Part shown: positions 6,821 through 13,463 of the stretch, one piece after another
Layout of the letters: every line of letters starts with the position of its first letter
Position numbering within the stretch: the stretch's first letter is position 1
Source of the DNA: Gammaproteobacteria bacterium
Lineage (GTDB): Bacteria; Pseudomonadota; Gammaproteobacteria; GRL18
Assembly (NCBI GenBank): GCA_028571885.1
Contig: JAPVVU010000015.1
Span: forward strand, 1-18,698
Reading direction: 5' to 3'
DNA: 18,698 bases
Notes under the pieces: generated by a model
Database searches by the model: none
What the model was told of the DNA's origin: nothing
Seen by the model: only the letters and a program-made list of their open reading frames with translations
Translations under genes and position numbers: made by a program

Positions 6821-7806
6821 CACAAATAAATGTAAGTGAAGTCAGCTCCGTCCAGCTGCGCCAGCTAAAACCCCGCTTTTCTTCACGTTTTAAAGAATTT
6901 TTTGTGCGCCATCTGCAAGTCTTTTTCTATTCTTTGGGTTTATTAAGCCGTGCACCTTTTGCTACGTTAATGACAGCTTCTGCATTGGGTATTGCTCTGG
7001 CTTTGCCCGCAGGTTTATATGTCATTTTAGATCATGCCAGTCAACTATCAGGCGACATTAACAGCATCAATCAGATATCCCTTTTTATGAAAAAAGGCAT
7101 ATCTGAAAAAAGCATCCAGCAAATTCAAAAAAAATTAGAAGCCTATCCGGAAATTGCTCAGGTTAAACACGTTAACCGTGAAGCAGCATTGCAGGAATTT
7201 CAGGATAATTCAGGTTTTGGTGAGGCCCTCAAGGCCTTGAATGACAATCCTTTACCTGACTTATTAATCGTATCCCCCAGCATGACTCACAATGATCCGC
7301 AGCAAATTAATATCTTACTGAACGACTTGAAAACAATTAAGCAGGTTGATCTGGTGCAATTAGATATCCAGTGGCTGCAAAGGCTCTATGCCATTCTTCA
7401 TATTGGTCAACGCGGTGTATTAATTATTGGTAGTCTGCTGGCTTTGGGGGTATTACTCATTGTAGGCAATACGATACGGCTTGCTATTGAGAATCGCCGC
7501 AGTGAAATTGTTGTCATGAAATTAATAGGCGCTACCGACAGTTTTATCCGCCGACCATTTCTTTACACTGGTTTCTGGTATGGCCTGCTGGGCAGTTTGA
7601 TTGCGATTTTACTGGTCAACATCTCACTGATCATTATTAATGATCCGCTGGCACATTTATCATCACTTTATGAAAGTAATTTATTTTCTTTGAAACTCAT
7701 GGGTATTAAGATCAGCGCCACACTGCTATTGTCTGGTTGCCTATTAGGACTTATGGGCGCAAGGATTGCCGTAGGAAAGCATCTTAAAGAAATTGAACCT
7801 AAATAA
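6817..7806 (+). CDS. ftsX: Cell division protein FtsX
   Basis: Inner-membrane partner of FtsE. The 329-residue protein has a cytoplasmic N-terminus, a first membrane span (about 50-70), and a periplasmic domain (about 75-190) that in relatives contacts the hydrolase activator EnvC. Three C-terminal spans (about 193-215, 245-270, 292-312) surround the FtsX-type permease region with RRSEIVVMKLIGATDSFIRRPF. The start overlaps the ftsE stop as ATGA, with AGGTGAT upstream, indicating translational coupling. The stop lies only three bases from the end of a small convergent gene, and no terminator is visible between them. Confidence 0.95.
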   Translation: MTQINVSEVSSVQLRQLKPRFSSRFKEFFVRHLQVFFYSLGLLSRAPFATLMTASALGIALALPAGLYVILDHASQLSGDINSINQISLFMKKGISEKSIQQIQKKLEAYPEIAQVKHVNREAALQEFQDNSGFGEALKALNDNPLPDLLIVSPSMTHNDPQQINILLNDLKTIKQVDLVQLDIQWLQRLYAILHIGQRGVLIIGSLLALGVLLIVGNTIRLAIENRRSEIVVMKLIGATDSFIRRPFLYTGFWYGLLGSLIAILLVNISLIIINDPLAHLSSLYESNLFSLKLMGIKISATLLLSGCLLGLMGARIAVGKHLKEIEPK

Positions 7807-7809
7807 TTC

Positions 7810-7968
7810 TTATTCTAAAGGCTTATTATTTTTTTCCTGATTACGTGAATACAAATAGACAATCAGATTTTTTGACAGGAACATCACGGCCATAAAACAC
7901 AGACCAATTAAAAATCCCAGCCATGGCTTTTCTTGCAAAATCGTAATAAACCAAAGTGTATTTCCCAT
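7810..7968 (-). CDS. Predicted small single-span membrane protein, 52 aa
   Basis: A short gene that automated callers may miss. It starts at ATG 7968 with a strong AGGGGG seven bases upstream. The frame is open for 52 codons to TAA at 7810. The protein begins MGNTLWFITILQEKPWLG, has one hydrophobic helix (about 16-32, GFLIGLCFMAVMFL) and ends in a polar tail SRNQEKNNKPLE. I do not recognise it. Its layout of a membrane helix plus a short charged C-terminus fits a small inner-membrane regulator or subunit. It is convergent with ftsX and divergent from rpoH. It rests on the ribosome binding site and composition, not on homology. Confidence 0.5.
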   Translation of the reverse strand: MGNTLWFITILQEKPWLGFLIGLCFMAVMFLSKNLIVYLYSRNQEKNNKPLE

Positions 7969-8091
7969 CACAGTGCCCCCTAAGACTTAAACCATTGAAA
8001 CCTTATTATATTTATTTTATTTTTTTCCTTCGGTAATAAATATCACACAAAGCATATTTATATCCCATCAGATAATTCCTTAGTGTTTTAC

Positions 8092-8121
8092 TTGGTTAAA
8101 GAATTCTGATATCCTTATATA
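8092..8121 (+). promoter_or_regulatory. Candidate upstream promoter of rpoH
   Basis: TTGGTT (8092-8097), an 18-base spacer and TATATA (8116-8121) form a possible sigma-70 promoter about 110 bases upstream of the rpoH ATG. Transcription from here would read through the CIRCE element. Consensus similarity only. Confidence 0.25.
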
Positions 8122-8153
8122 CTCTTAAAAACACATTAGTATTTTAAAATAAA

Positions 8154-8183
8154 TTGAACTTTATTAACAATTAGCACTCTATT
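8154..8183 (+). promoter_or_regulatory. Candidate CIRCE-overlapped promoter of rpoH
   Basis: TTGAAC (8154-8159), an 18-base spacer and TCTATT (8178-8183) form a weak sigma-70 promoter whose -10 and predicted start (about 8190) lie inside the CIRCE palindrome. A bound HrcA would block it. The -10 matches consensus at four of six positions. Confidence 0.3.
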
Positions 8184-8197
8184 ACAAAGAGTGCTAA
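8171..8197. promoter_or_regulatory. CIRCE element (HrcA operator) upstream of rpoH
   Basis: TTAGCACTC (8171-8179), nine bases, and GAGTGCTAA (8189-8197) match the canonical CIRCE consensus TTAGCACTC-N9-GAGTGCTAA without a mismatch. CIRCE is the operator of the heat-shock repressor HrcA and usually sits at groESL, dnaK or grpE operons. Here it lies 41 bases before the rpoH ATG. The nearest gene on the other strand starts at 7968 and is over 200 bases away, so rpoH is the likely target. Confidence 0.92.
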
Positions 8198-8238
8198 AAT
8201 CTGTATGTGGAAGAAAGTCCGTAACAAGGAAAAATGAT

Positions 8239-9093
8239 ATGAAAACAAAATCTTTAGCGATACCATTGGCGGTTCCGACAGGTAGTCTTGATAGTTACAT
8301 CAGTGCTGCTAACTCAATCCCTATGCTTACTGCTGAAGAAGAGGCCTCTCTGGCTCAGCAAGTCAAAGATGGCAGCGATCTGGATTCTGCACAACGTATG
8401 ATTATGTCTCACTTACGTTTTGTGGTGCATATTGCTCGCGGTTACCGTGGTTACGGCTTACCTCAGGGCGATCTCATCCAGGAAGGCAATATCGGCCTGA
8501 TGAAGGCAGTCAAACGCTTTGATCCAGACAAAAAAGTACGTCTGGTTTCCTTTGCAGTGCATTGGATTAAGGCTGAAATTCATGAATACATTCTGCGTAA
8601 CTGGCGCATTGTTAAAATTGCCACTACCAAGGCACAACGTAAATTATTTTTTAATCTGCGTCGTAAGAAAAAACGTCTGGGCTGGTTTTCTGATGCCGAA
8701 GTACATACCGTTGCAGAAGAGCTGGGTGTAACAACCAAAGACGTCCTGCAAATGGAAGCACGGCTTACCTATCAGGATAATTCCTTTGATGGCTATGATG
8801 AAGAAGATAATGACAATGCGCCTGTCATTCCAGCTAATTATCTGGAATCAGCAGAGCCAACGCCTGAACAATCTTTAGTGACCTCTAACATTAAAAAGAT
8901 TCAGTCTGATTCATTACATTCTGCTATGGCAACACTTGATGATCGTAGTCGTGATATTGTCTCTCAACGCTGGTTAAGTGATGATAAACAGACACTTCAG
9001 GAACTTGCAGGCAAATATGATATTTCAGCTGAGCGTGTCAGACAGCTTGAAAATAATGCGATGAAGAAGCTTAAGGCCTCTATGGTTGCTTAA
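8239..9093 (+). CDS. rpoH: Heat-shock sigma factor RpoH (sigma-32)
   Basis: Directs RNA polymerase to heat-shock promoters. The 284-residue product has region 1.2/2 sequences (SLDSYISAANSIPMLTAEEE, DLIQEGNIGLMKAVKRFDP, SFAVHWIKAEIHEYILRNWRIVK) and the diagnostic RpoH box QRKLFFNLR at 133-141. The C-terminal region 4 helix-turn-helix is LQELAGKYDISAERVRQLE. I choose the ATG at 8239 because AAGGA lies eight bases upstream and it places the RpoH box where E. coli has it. An in-frame GTG at 8191 lies inside the CIRCE operator and is rejected. Control by HrcA through CIRCE is inferred. The gene ends before a strong intrinsic terminator. It follows ftsX in the usual order, but the spacer carries its own signals, so it is probably transcribed separately. 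Confidence 0.97.
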   Translation: MKTKSLAIPLAVPTGSLDSYISAANSIPMLTAEEEASLAQQVKDGSDLDSAQRMIMSHLRFVVHIARGYRGYGLPQGDLIQEGNIGLMKAVKRFDPDKKVRLVSFAVHWIKAEIHEYILRNWRIVKIATTKAQRKLFFNLRRKKKRLGWFSDAEVHTVAEELGVTTKDVLQMEARLTYQDNSFDGYDEEDNDNAPVIPANYLESAEPTPEQSLVTSNIKKIQSDSLHSAMATLDDRSRDIVSQRWLSDDKQTLQELAGKYDISAERVRQLENNAMKKLKASMVA

Positions 9094-9165
9094 AGATGGT
9101 TGCGTAAATAAGGGTCGCTTAAATAGCTACTGCTTATAAAAACGACATTATCTAATTTTACAGAC

Positions 9166-9197
9166 AAAAAAAGGGAGCCTCTTGGCTCCCTTTTTTT
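9166..9197. terminator. Bidirectional intrinsic terminator
   Basis: GGGAGCC / GGCTCCC form a 7-bp GC-rich stem with a TCTT loop, flanked by seven A on the left and seven T on the right, so both strands have a U-tract. It lies between the convergent ends of rpoH (9093) and the repeat-protein gene (9220). Confidence 0.93.
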
Positions 9198-9219
9198 GTA
9201 GTTACAGTTTATTAATAAC

Positions 9220-9771
9220 TTACTGTGCCGGTACCTGTTTTATTTCAATTTCAATTGGTAAATCAGCTGGCTCTGCTTGCTGATCCGGATATTGTGGTCC
9301 ACCGTAAGGGTTGCCATAACCACCGCCATAAGGATTACCATAACCACCGCCATAAGGATTGCCGCCGCGATATGGATTGCCGCCGCGATTATAGCGGTTG
9401 TAGTTATTGTTGTTACCACCCCAGTTCCAGGGTGCATTATTACCACCCCAGTTATTGCCGCCACTACTCCATGGACCAGAATTCCAGGGTGAATTATTAC
9501 CACCCCAGTTATTACCGCCACTATTCCAGGGACCAGAATTCCAGGGTGAATTATTACCACCCCAGCGATTACCACCCCGGTTACCACTATTCCAGGGACC
9601 ATCATTCCAGGGAGAGCTCCAGTTATTATTACCGCTGCCCCAACTCCAGGGTGAATTATTTCCCCAGTTATTTCCATAGCCATCATTACCATTACCAAAG
9701 CTAAATGCTGAAGCAGAAACTGATGCGATAAGCAGTGATGAACCAAGAATTAATTGTGTAATTTTTCTCAT
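9220..9771 (-). CDS. Exported Gly/Asn/Trp/Tyr-rich repeat protein, possible sulfur globule protein
   Basis: A 183-residue exported protein with a strong start: AAGGAG six bases before ATG 9771, then a typical Sec signal peptide (MRKITQLILGSSLLIASVSASA). The mature part is low complexity. An N-terminal GN/W region leads to 19-residue units of the type WGGNNSPWNSGPWNSGGNN (about residues 55-115), then NPYGGGYG octapeptides and a short acidic tail (QQAEPADLPIEIEIKQVPAQ). No Cys is present. Gly, Asn and aromatic richness plus export resemble the sulfur globule coat proteins of sulfur-oxidising gammaproteobacteria such as Allochromatium Sgp proteins, but those are shorter and I cannot confirm homology. 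It could also be a cell-surface or matrix protein. Overlapping long open frames on both strands are artefacts of the repeats. It is a single gene, ended by the terminator shared with rpoH. Confidence 0.85.
   Translation of the reverse strand: MRKITQLILGSSLLIASVSASAFSFGNGNDGYGNNWGNNSPWSWGSGNNNWSSPWNDGPWNSGNRGGNRWGGNNSPWNSGPWNSGGNNWGGNNSPWNSGPWSSGGNNWGGNNAPWNWGGNNNNYNRYNRGGNPYRGGNPYGGGYGNPYGGGYGNPYGGPQYPDQQAEPADLPIEIEIKQVPAQ
9431..9610 (-). repeat. 57-bp tandem repeats in the exported repeat protein
   Basis: Units 9431-9487 and 9488-9544 are 57 bases each and almost identical. A third unit, 9545-9610, is a 66-base variant with an inserted RGGN-type stretch. Each encodes a copy of WGGNNSPWNSGPWNSGGNN. 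A second, shorter 24-base repeat (NPYGGGYG) lies at about 9300-9347. Nucleotide near-identity suggests recent unequal recombination or slippage. Confidence 0.9.
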
Positions 9772-9929
9772 ATGCGACTCCTTTTGAACCCCTTGTTTTA
9801 ATGAAAAGTTGAGTACAATTTATATAACTCGACTCTAAATACAATTACTAATTAAGTGAATCATAATATACTGATATGATTTTTTGTCTATAGCTGTTTA
9901 CCCTAACATTTTGCGTAATAAATGTCATA

Positions 9930-10181
9930 TTAGCCACTTTCTTTGTTTTTGTCTGCTTTATCTGAAATATTTTTTTTCGTTTGCTCTTCTGAAGTTGGGT
10001 TTTCAGCTGCTTTCTCTTGAGGTGTTGGTTTTTGAGGCATCAGATCTTCATCCATTAATATCCGATGAGCATCGCCTTCAAGATCATCAAATTGTCCTGA
10101 TTTGATGGCCCAAAACAAGATCACAACCAAAACAAGGCCGATAATAATCATACTTGGGATTAAACCGTATATTACTTCCAT
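9930..10181 (-). CDS. ccoS: cbb3 oxidase maturation protein CcoS
   Basis: Small membrane protein needed for cofactor insertion (heme and CuB) into the cbb3 oxidase. The first 50 residues match the family: MEVIYGLIPSMIIIGLVLVVILFWAIKSGQFDDLEGDAHRILMD, that is one membrane helix followed by the conserved SGQFDDLEG...RIL motif. At 83 residues it is longer than many relatives because of a polar Lys/Glu-rich tail (about 50-83). ATG 10181 is preceded by AGGGGG. It is the last gene of the maturation set, 26 bases after ccoI. Confidence 0.95.
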   Translation of the reverse strand: MEVIYGLIPSMIIIGLVLVVILFWAIKSGQFDDLEGDAHRILMDEDLMPQKPTPQEKAAENPTSEEQTKKNISDKADKNKESG

Positions 10182-10207
10182 TTTCGAATACCCCCTTTCT
10201 ATTTGTT

Positions 10208-12760
10208 TTACTTATTTTTTAAAAATCGCCAACGCAAGCGTGCCGCATTACCAATCACCAATAATGAACTCAGGGGCATTGATATAGCAGCCACCAAAGG
10301 CGTAATCATTGCTGCCATCGCCAAAGGCACCATAATGATATTATACAAAATTGAGATAGTAATATTTTGCTTAATTGTGGTTAATGTTGCCCGTGACAAT
10401 TCGGCTGCAAGAGGAATTTTCTCCAATTCACCATTGACTAAAATAATATCGGCACTATCAATAGAAACATCCGTTCCCGATCCCATAGCAATGCCAACAT
10501 CCGCTCTGACCAGTGCCGGCGCATCATTGATACCATCACCCACCATGGCAATAAGGTCACCCTGCTGTTGTTTTTGCTGAATGACCTTGTCTTTTTCATC
10601 AGGCATCACCTCGGCAATGACTTCTTCAATGCCTAACTTCTCAGCCATATAGTCTGCGACTTCCTGCTTATCACCACTGAGCAGCGTCAACTGAAAATCT
10701 TGAGCATGCATCTGACGCACAATATCAGCTGCATTTTTACGTAATTTATCTTCTATCACAAACGCACAAACTGATTCATTCTCAAGCCAGGCATAAACAA
10801 CGGTACTACCTGATAAATGATACTCCTGTACTCTTTTTTCAAGTTCAGCCCACTCTTTTGAAATAGAAAGTTTTGCATCACTCACACCCGCTAATTGACT
10901 AATCCAGGATAAAGAACCAACAGCAATGATCTGTCCTTGATATATAGCCTGAATTCCAGCACCTGAAACGACTTTAATGTTCTCTAATTCTGCGCCTTCA
11001 TTGATGCCGTAGCATTGTCCAAAATTAACAATAGCTTTTGCAATCATATGTTCAGAATGGCTTTCTAAATACCAGGCAAGACTTAAAATTCTTTTTTCCC
11101 TGGTATTTATCTGCTCTAAAAATTCTTCTCCAGGAACAATTTCTTTAATATTATTCCCAGTTTCTTTACCCTCAAGAGAGAGGCTAAACAATGTACTGAC
11201 TAACATTTTACCCTGGGTTAAAGTCCCTGTTTTGTCAAAAACAAAATGATGTATTGAGGATAATATTTCAAGTACTGCACCATGTTTAACTAAAACGCCC
11301 ATTCTGGCACCGACACCAGTTGCCACAGCGATTGCCATAGGGGTCGCCAAACCGAAGGCACAGGGGCAGGTAATAATCAGCACCGAAGTCGCCGCCATTA
11401 AGGCAAGCTCTATACCGTCTCCCACCCAGTACATAAAAGTGAGAGTAGCCAGAAGCAGTGTGACAGAAACAAACCAGGGAATGATCCGATCGGCAGTACA
11501 TTGTATCGGAGCCTTAGTTGACTGGGCCTCATCAACCAGATGAATAATTTTTCCTAATGCGGTATTTTTCAGTATTTGACTGACCCGAACAGTTAAAACA
11601 CCGTCTTTATTCGTTGTACCTGCTGAAACTTTATCACCAATGAATTTTGCTACAGGCACAAACTCCCCCGTCAGCATGGATTCATCAACGACACTATCAC
11701 CTTTGGTGATCACACCATCAACTGGAATTTTTTCACCTGCCTTTACCAGAACAAGATCATCTTTCTGAAGCGCTCTGATGGGTACTATTTTTGTTTCATC
11801 ATCCGTTATAAGAGTCGATATCCTGGGCTGCAAGTCAAGTAATCGCTGTGTTGACTGGACAGCCAGTTTTTTTGACATTGCTTCCAGATAACGTCCGGTT
11901 AAAATAACAAAAATAAAATTAACCACCGTATCAAAATAGACATGTCCTATTTCTGAACCACTTATAACAACATAGCAGGAATAAAGATAAGTAATGATTG
12001 CACCAATGGCAATAGGCAAGTCCATTGTCAGGTGCCGATTCACCAGGCCAGTAAACGCGCCTCGATAAAAAGGATAACCAGAATAGAGCAGTGTTGGAGT
12101 AGCAAGTCCAAGACTGATCCAGTAAAACATGTCTTTAAACTTGCCTTCATCGGCACCGGTATAGAGTGCAATTGAGATCCACATTAAATTCATTGCTGCA
12201 AAGCCGGCAAAAGCAAGACGAAACAGCATCGCCCGATTTTGTTTTTTTATTTGCCCTTCAGCTGCTTCCGGATCATAAGGTACTGCGGCATAGCCTATCT
12301 GTCCAAGAATCTGTAAAACCCTGGATAGTTTTGTTTCACGATTGTCCCATTTTAAATGCAGTTTTTTGGCACTGAGATTTACATTGGCCTGCAGAATACC
12401 CAGCTCATTTTCCAGTCTGCGCTCAATTAACCAGACACAGGCGGCACAGTGAATACCTTCCACCAGAAGATGAATCTCTCTGATATCACCTAAATTTTCT
12501 ACAAATTCACGTTGAACATCATCTAAATCATAAACTTCAAGTTGAGAGTCAATCTCAGGCGGAGGCTGTAATGTCTCACCCTCAAGGGTTCTTCGATAAA
12601 AACCATCCATTCCAGCACCATAGATGGTCTCACAGACGGTTTTACAACCATAACAACAGAAATGCATTTCTTTATCATTAATGGTCGATGTGATGTCTTC
12701 CCCCGGCGGGAGCGGTAGGTGACAATGGTCGCAGGTAGCAGCTTGACTGGAATCGTTCAC
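10208..12760 (-). CDS. ccoI: Copper-translocating P1B-type ATPase CcoI
   Basis: Inner-membrane copper ATPase that supplies copper for the CuB centre of cbb3 oxidase. Order of landmarks in 850 residues: an N-terminal Cys-rich segment CDHC...CCYGC (10-39), a heavy-metal domain with CAAC (105-108), and membrane helices. Then come the actuator loop TGE (364-366), CPC metal-transport motif (465-467), phosphorylation site DKTGTLT (509-515) and hinge GDGINDAPAL. The extra N-terminal Cys cluster is typical of CcoI/FixI and separates it from CopA. The start is GTG at 12760 with no strong ribosome binding site. It lies 40 bases after ccoH, so coupling within the ccoGHIS unit is likely. Confidence 0.96.
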   Translation of the reverse strand: MNDSSQAATCDHCHLPLPPGEDITSTINDKEMHFCCYGCKTVCETIYGAGMDGFYRRTLEGETLQPPPEIDSQLEVYDLDDVQREFVENLGDIREIHLLVEGIHCAACVWLIERRLENELGILQANVNLSAKKLHLKWDNRETKLSRVLQILGQIGYAAVPYDPEAAEGQIKKQNRAMLFRLAFAGFAAMNLMWISIALYTGADEGKFKDMFYWISLGLATPTLLYSGYPFYRGAFTGLVNRHLTMDLPIAIGAIITYLYSCYVVISGSEIGHVYFDTVVNFIFVILTGRYLEAMSKKLAVQSTQRLLDLQPRISTLITDDETKIVPIRALQKDDLVLVKAGEKIPVDGVITKGDSVVDESMLTGEFVPVAKFIGDKVSAGTTNKDGVLTVRVSQILKNTALGKIIHLVDEAQSTKAPIQCTADRIIPWFVSVTLLLATLTFMYWVGDGIELALMAATSVLIITCPCAFGLATPMAIAVATGVGARMGVLVKHGAVLEILSSIHHFVFDKTGTLTQGKMLVSTLFSLSLEGKETGNNIKEIVPGEEFLEQINTREKRILSLAWYLESHSEHMIAKAIVNFGQCYGINEGAELENIKVVSGAGIQAIYQGQIIAVGSLSWISQLAGVSDAKLSISKEWAELEKRVQEYHLSGSTVVYAWLENESVCAFVIEDKLRKNAADIVRQMHAQDFQLTLLSGDKQEVADYMAEKLGIEEVIAEVMPDEKDKVIQQKQQQGDLIAMVGDGINDAPALVRADVGIAMGSGTDVSIDSADIILVNGELEKIPLAAELSRATLTTIKQNITISILYNIIMVPLAMAAMITPLVAAISMPLSSLLVIGNAARLRWRFLKNK

Positions 12761-12800
12761 AGAGGCTATGACTTAAGAAATAAACTAATCTTTAACAAAA

Positions 12801-13328
12801 CTAGTCCTTCACAAAAACAGCTTTGGCATAATTAACTTCTGTACCATCAATGATGACACTGGCTAATAAATCCCATTTACCCTTGCTGGCAAAGGTCATG
12901 TTTGCCCGATAAGTTTTTTTGTCATCCGACAGAGTCATTGGAACTGAGAAGTCCTTTTTTGCATTAGACGGACGATAGACAAACAGGGTTACCTTTTCAG
13001 CCTGTGCAGGCTTACCTTCTTTATCATTGATAGTAAAAGCAATGCTGACTAACTTATTAAGGTGAATTTCATCTAATTGAAATTCCGTTATCCACTTCTC
13101 ATTATTTTCCAGTTTTTTCAGAATATTTTCTTCATAATCCTGACCTCGTTCATAAAAATCATCGACCACTAAACCCGGAAAACCACTATTGGCCTGTATA
13201 ACCATATAAATAGTTCCTGCCATAGCAGTAAGGACCAATAATAACCAGCCTATCAGCAATGGACTTTTATACCACAGGTGTTTGCTCGAATTAGAGCTTG
13301 AATTAGTATTTACATTGGATTCAGACAC
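12801..13328 (-). CDS. ccoH: cbb3 oxidase assembly protein CcoH/FixH
   Basis: Inner-membrane assembly factor that associates with the cbb3 complex during maturation. The 175-residue protein has a polar Ser/Asn-rich N-terminus (about 1-17), one membrane helix (about 24-46), and then the FixH motif GFPGLVVDDFYERGQDYEE followed by a periplasmic beta-rich domain. The start is GTG at 13328 with a weak AGG eight bases upstream. No other start gives the complete family N-terminus. It lies between ccoG and ccoI; the 135-base spacer upstream contains a hairpin, so expression may differ from ccoG. Confidence 0.93.
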   Translation of the reverse strand: MSESNVNTNSSSNSSKHLWYKSPLLIGWLLLVLTAMAGTIYMVIQANSGFPGLVVDDFYERGQDYEENILKKLENNEKWITEFQLDEIHLNKLVSIAFTINDKEGKPAQAEKVTLFVYRPSNAKKDFSVPMTLSDDKKTYRANMTFASKGKWDLLASVIIDGTEVNYAKAVFVKD

Positions 13329-13409
13329 AGAGTTAACCTATTAGAAAATATTGATGAGGGATATTATATACAAATTAGATATAAAGGAGAATTTACACTT
13401 TATTATCTC

Positions 13410-13444
13410 GTTAGCGGTCAAGCATGAAAGCTTTTACCGCTAAC
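13410..13444. repeat. Intercistronic hairpin between ccoG and ccoH
   Basis: GTTAGCGGT (13410-13418) and ACCGCTAAC (13436-13444) pair perfectly. Inside them AAGC/GCTT add four pairs around an ATGAAA loop. No U-tract follows on the minus (coding) strand, so this is not a standard terminator. It may be an mRNA processing or stability element, an attenuator, or a genomic palindromic repeat. Confidence 0.6.
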
Positions 13445-13463
13445 TGTCAATCCTAAACCTTTT

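Noticed and set aside
8191..8238. In-frame GTG extension of rpoH by 16 residues
   Set aside because: The GTG is part of the CIRCE palindrome, has no ribosome binding site, and would shift the RpoH box away from its usual position. The ATG at 8239 has AAGGA at good spacing.
9300..9610. CRISPR-like direct repeats
   Set aside because: The repeats are contiguous, coding and in frame, with no unique spacers and no cas genes nearby.
9225..9746. Long open frames overlapping the repeat protein on the other strand and in other frames
   Set aside because: They arise because 57- and 24-base repeats are multiples of three and free of stops in several frames. None has a signal peptide plus ribosome binding site like the 9771 frame.
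10203..10580. 125-codon open frame antisense to ccoI
   Set aside because: It lies wholly opposite a conserved region of ccoI, including the GDGINDAPAL region, and shows no ribosome binding site or family resemblance.
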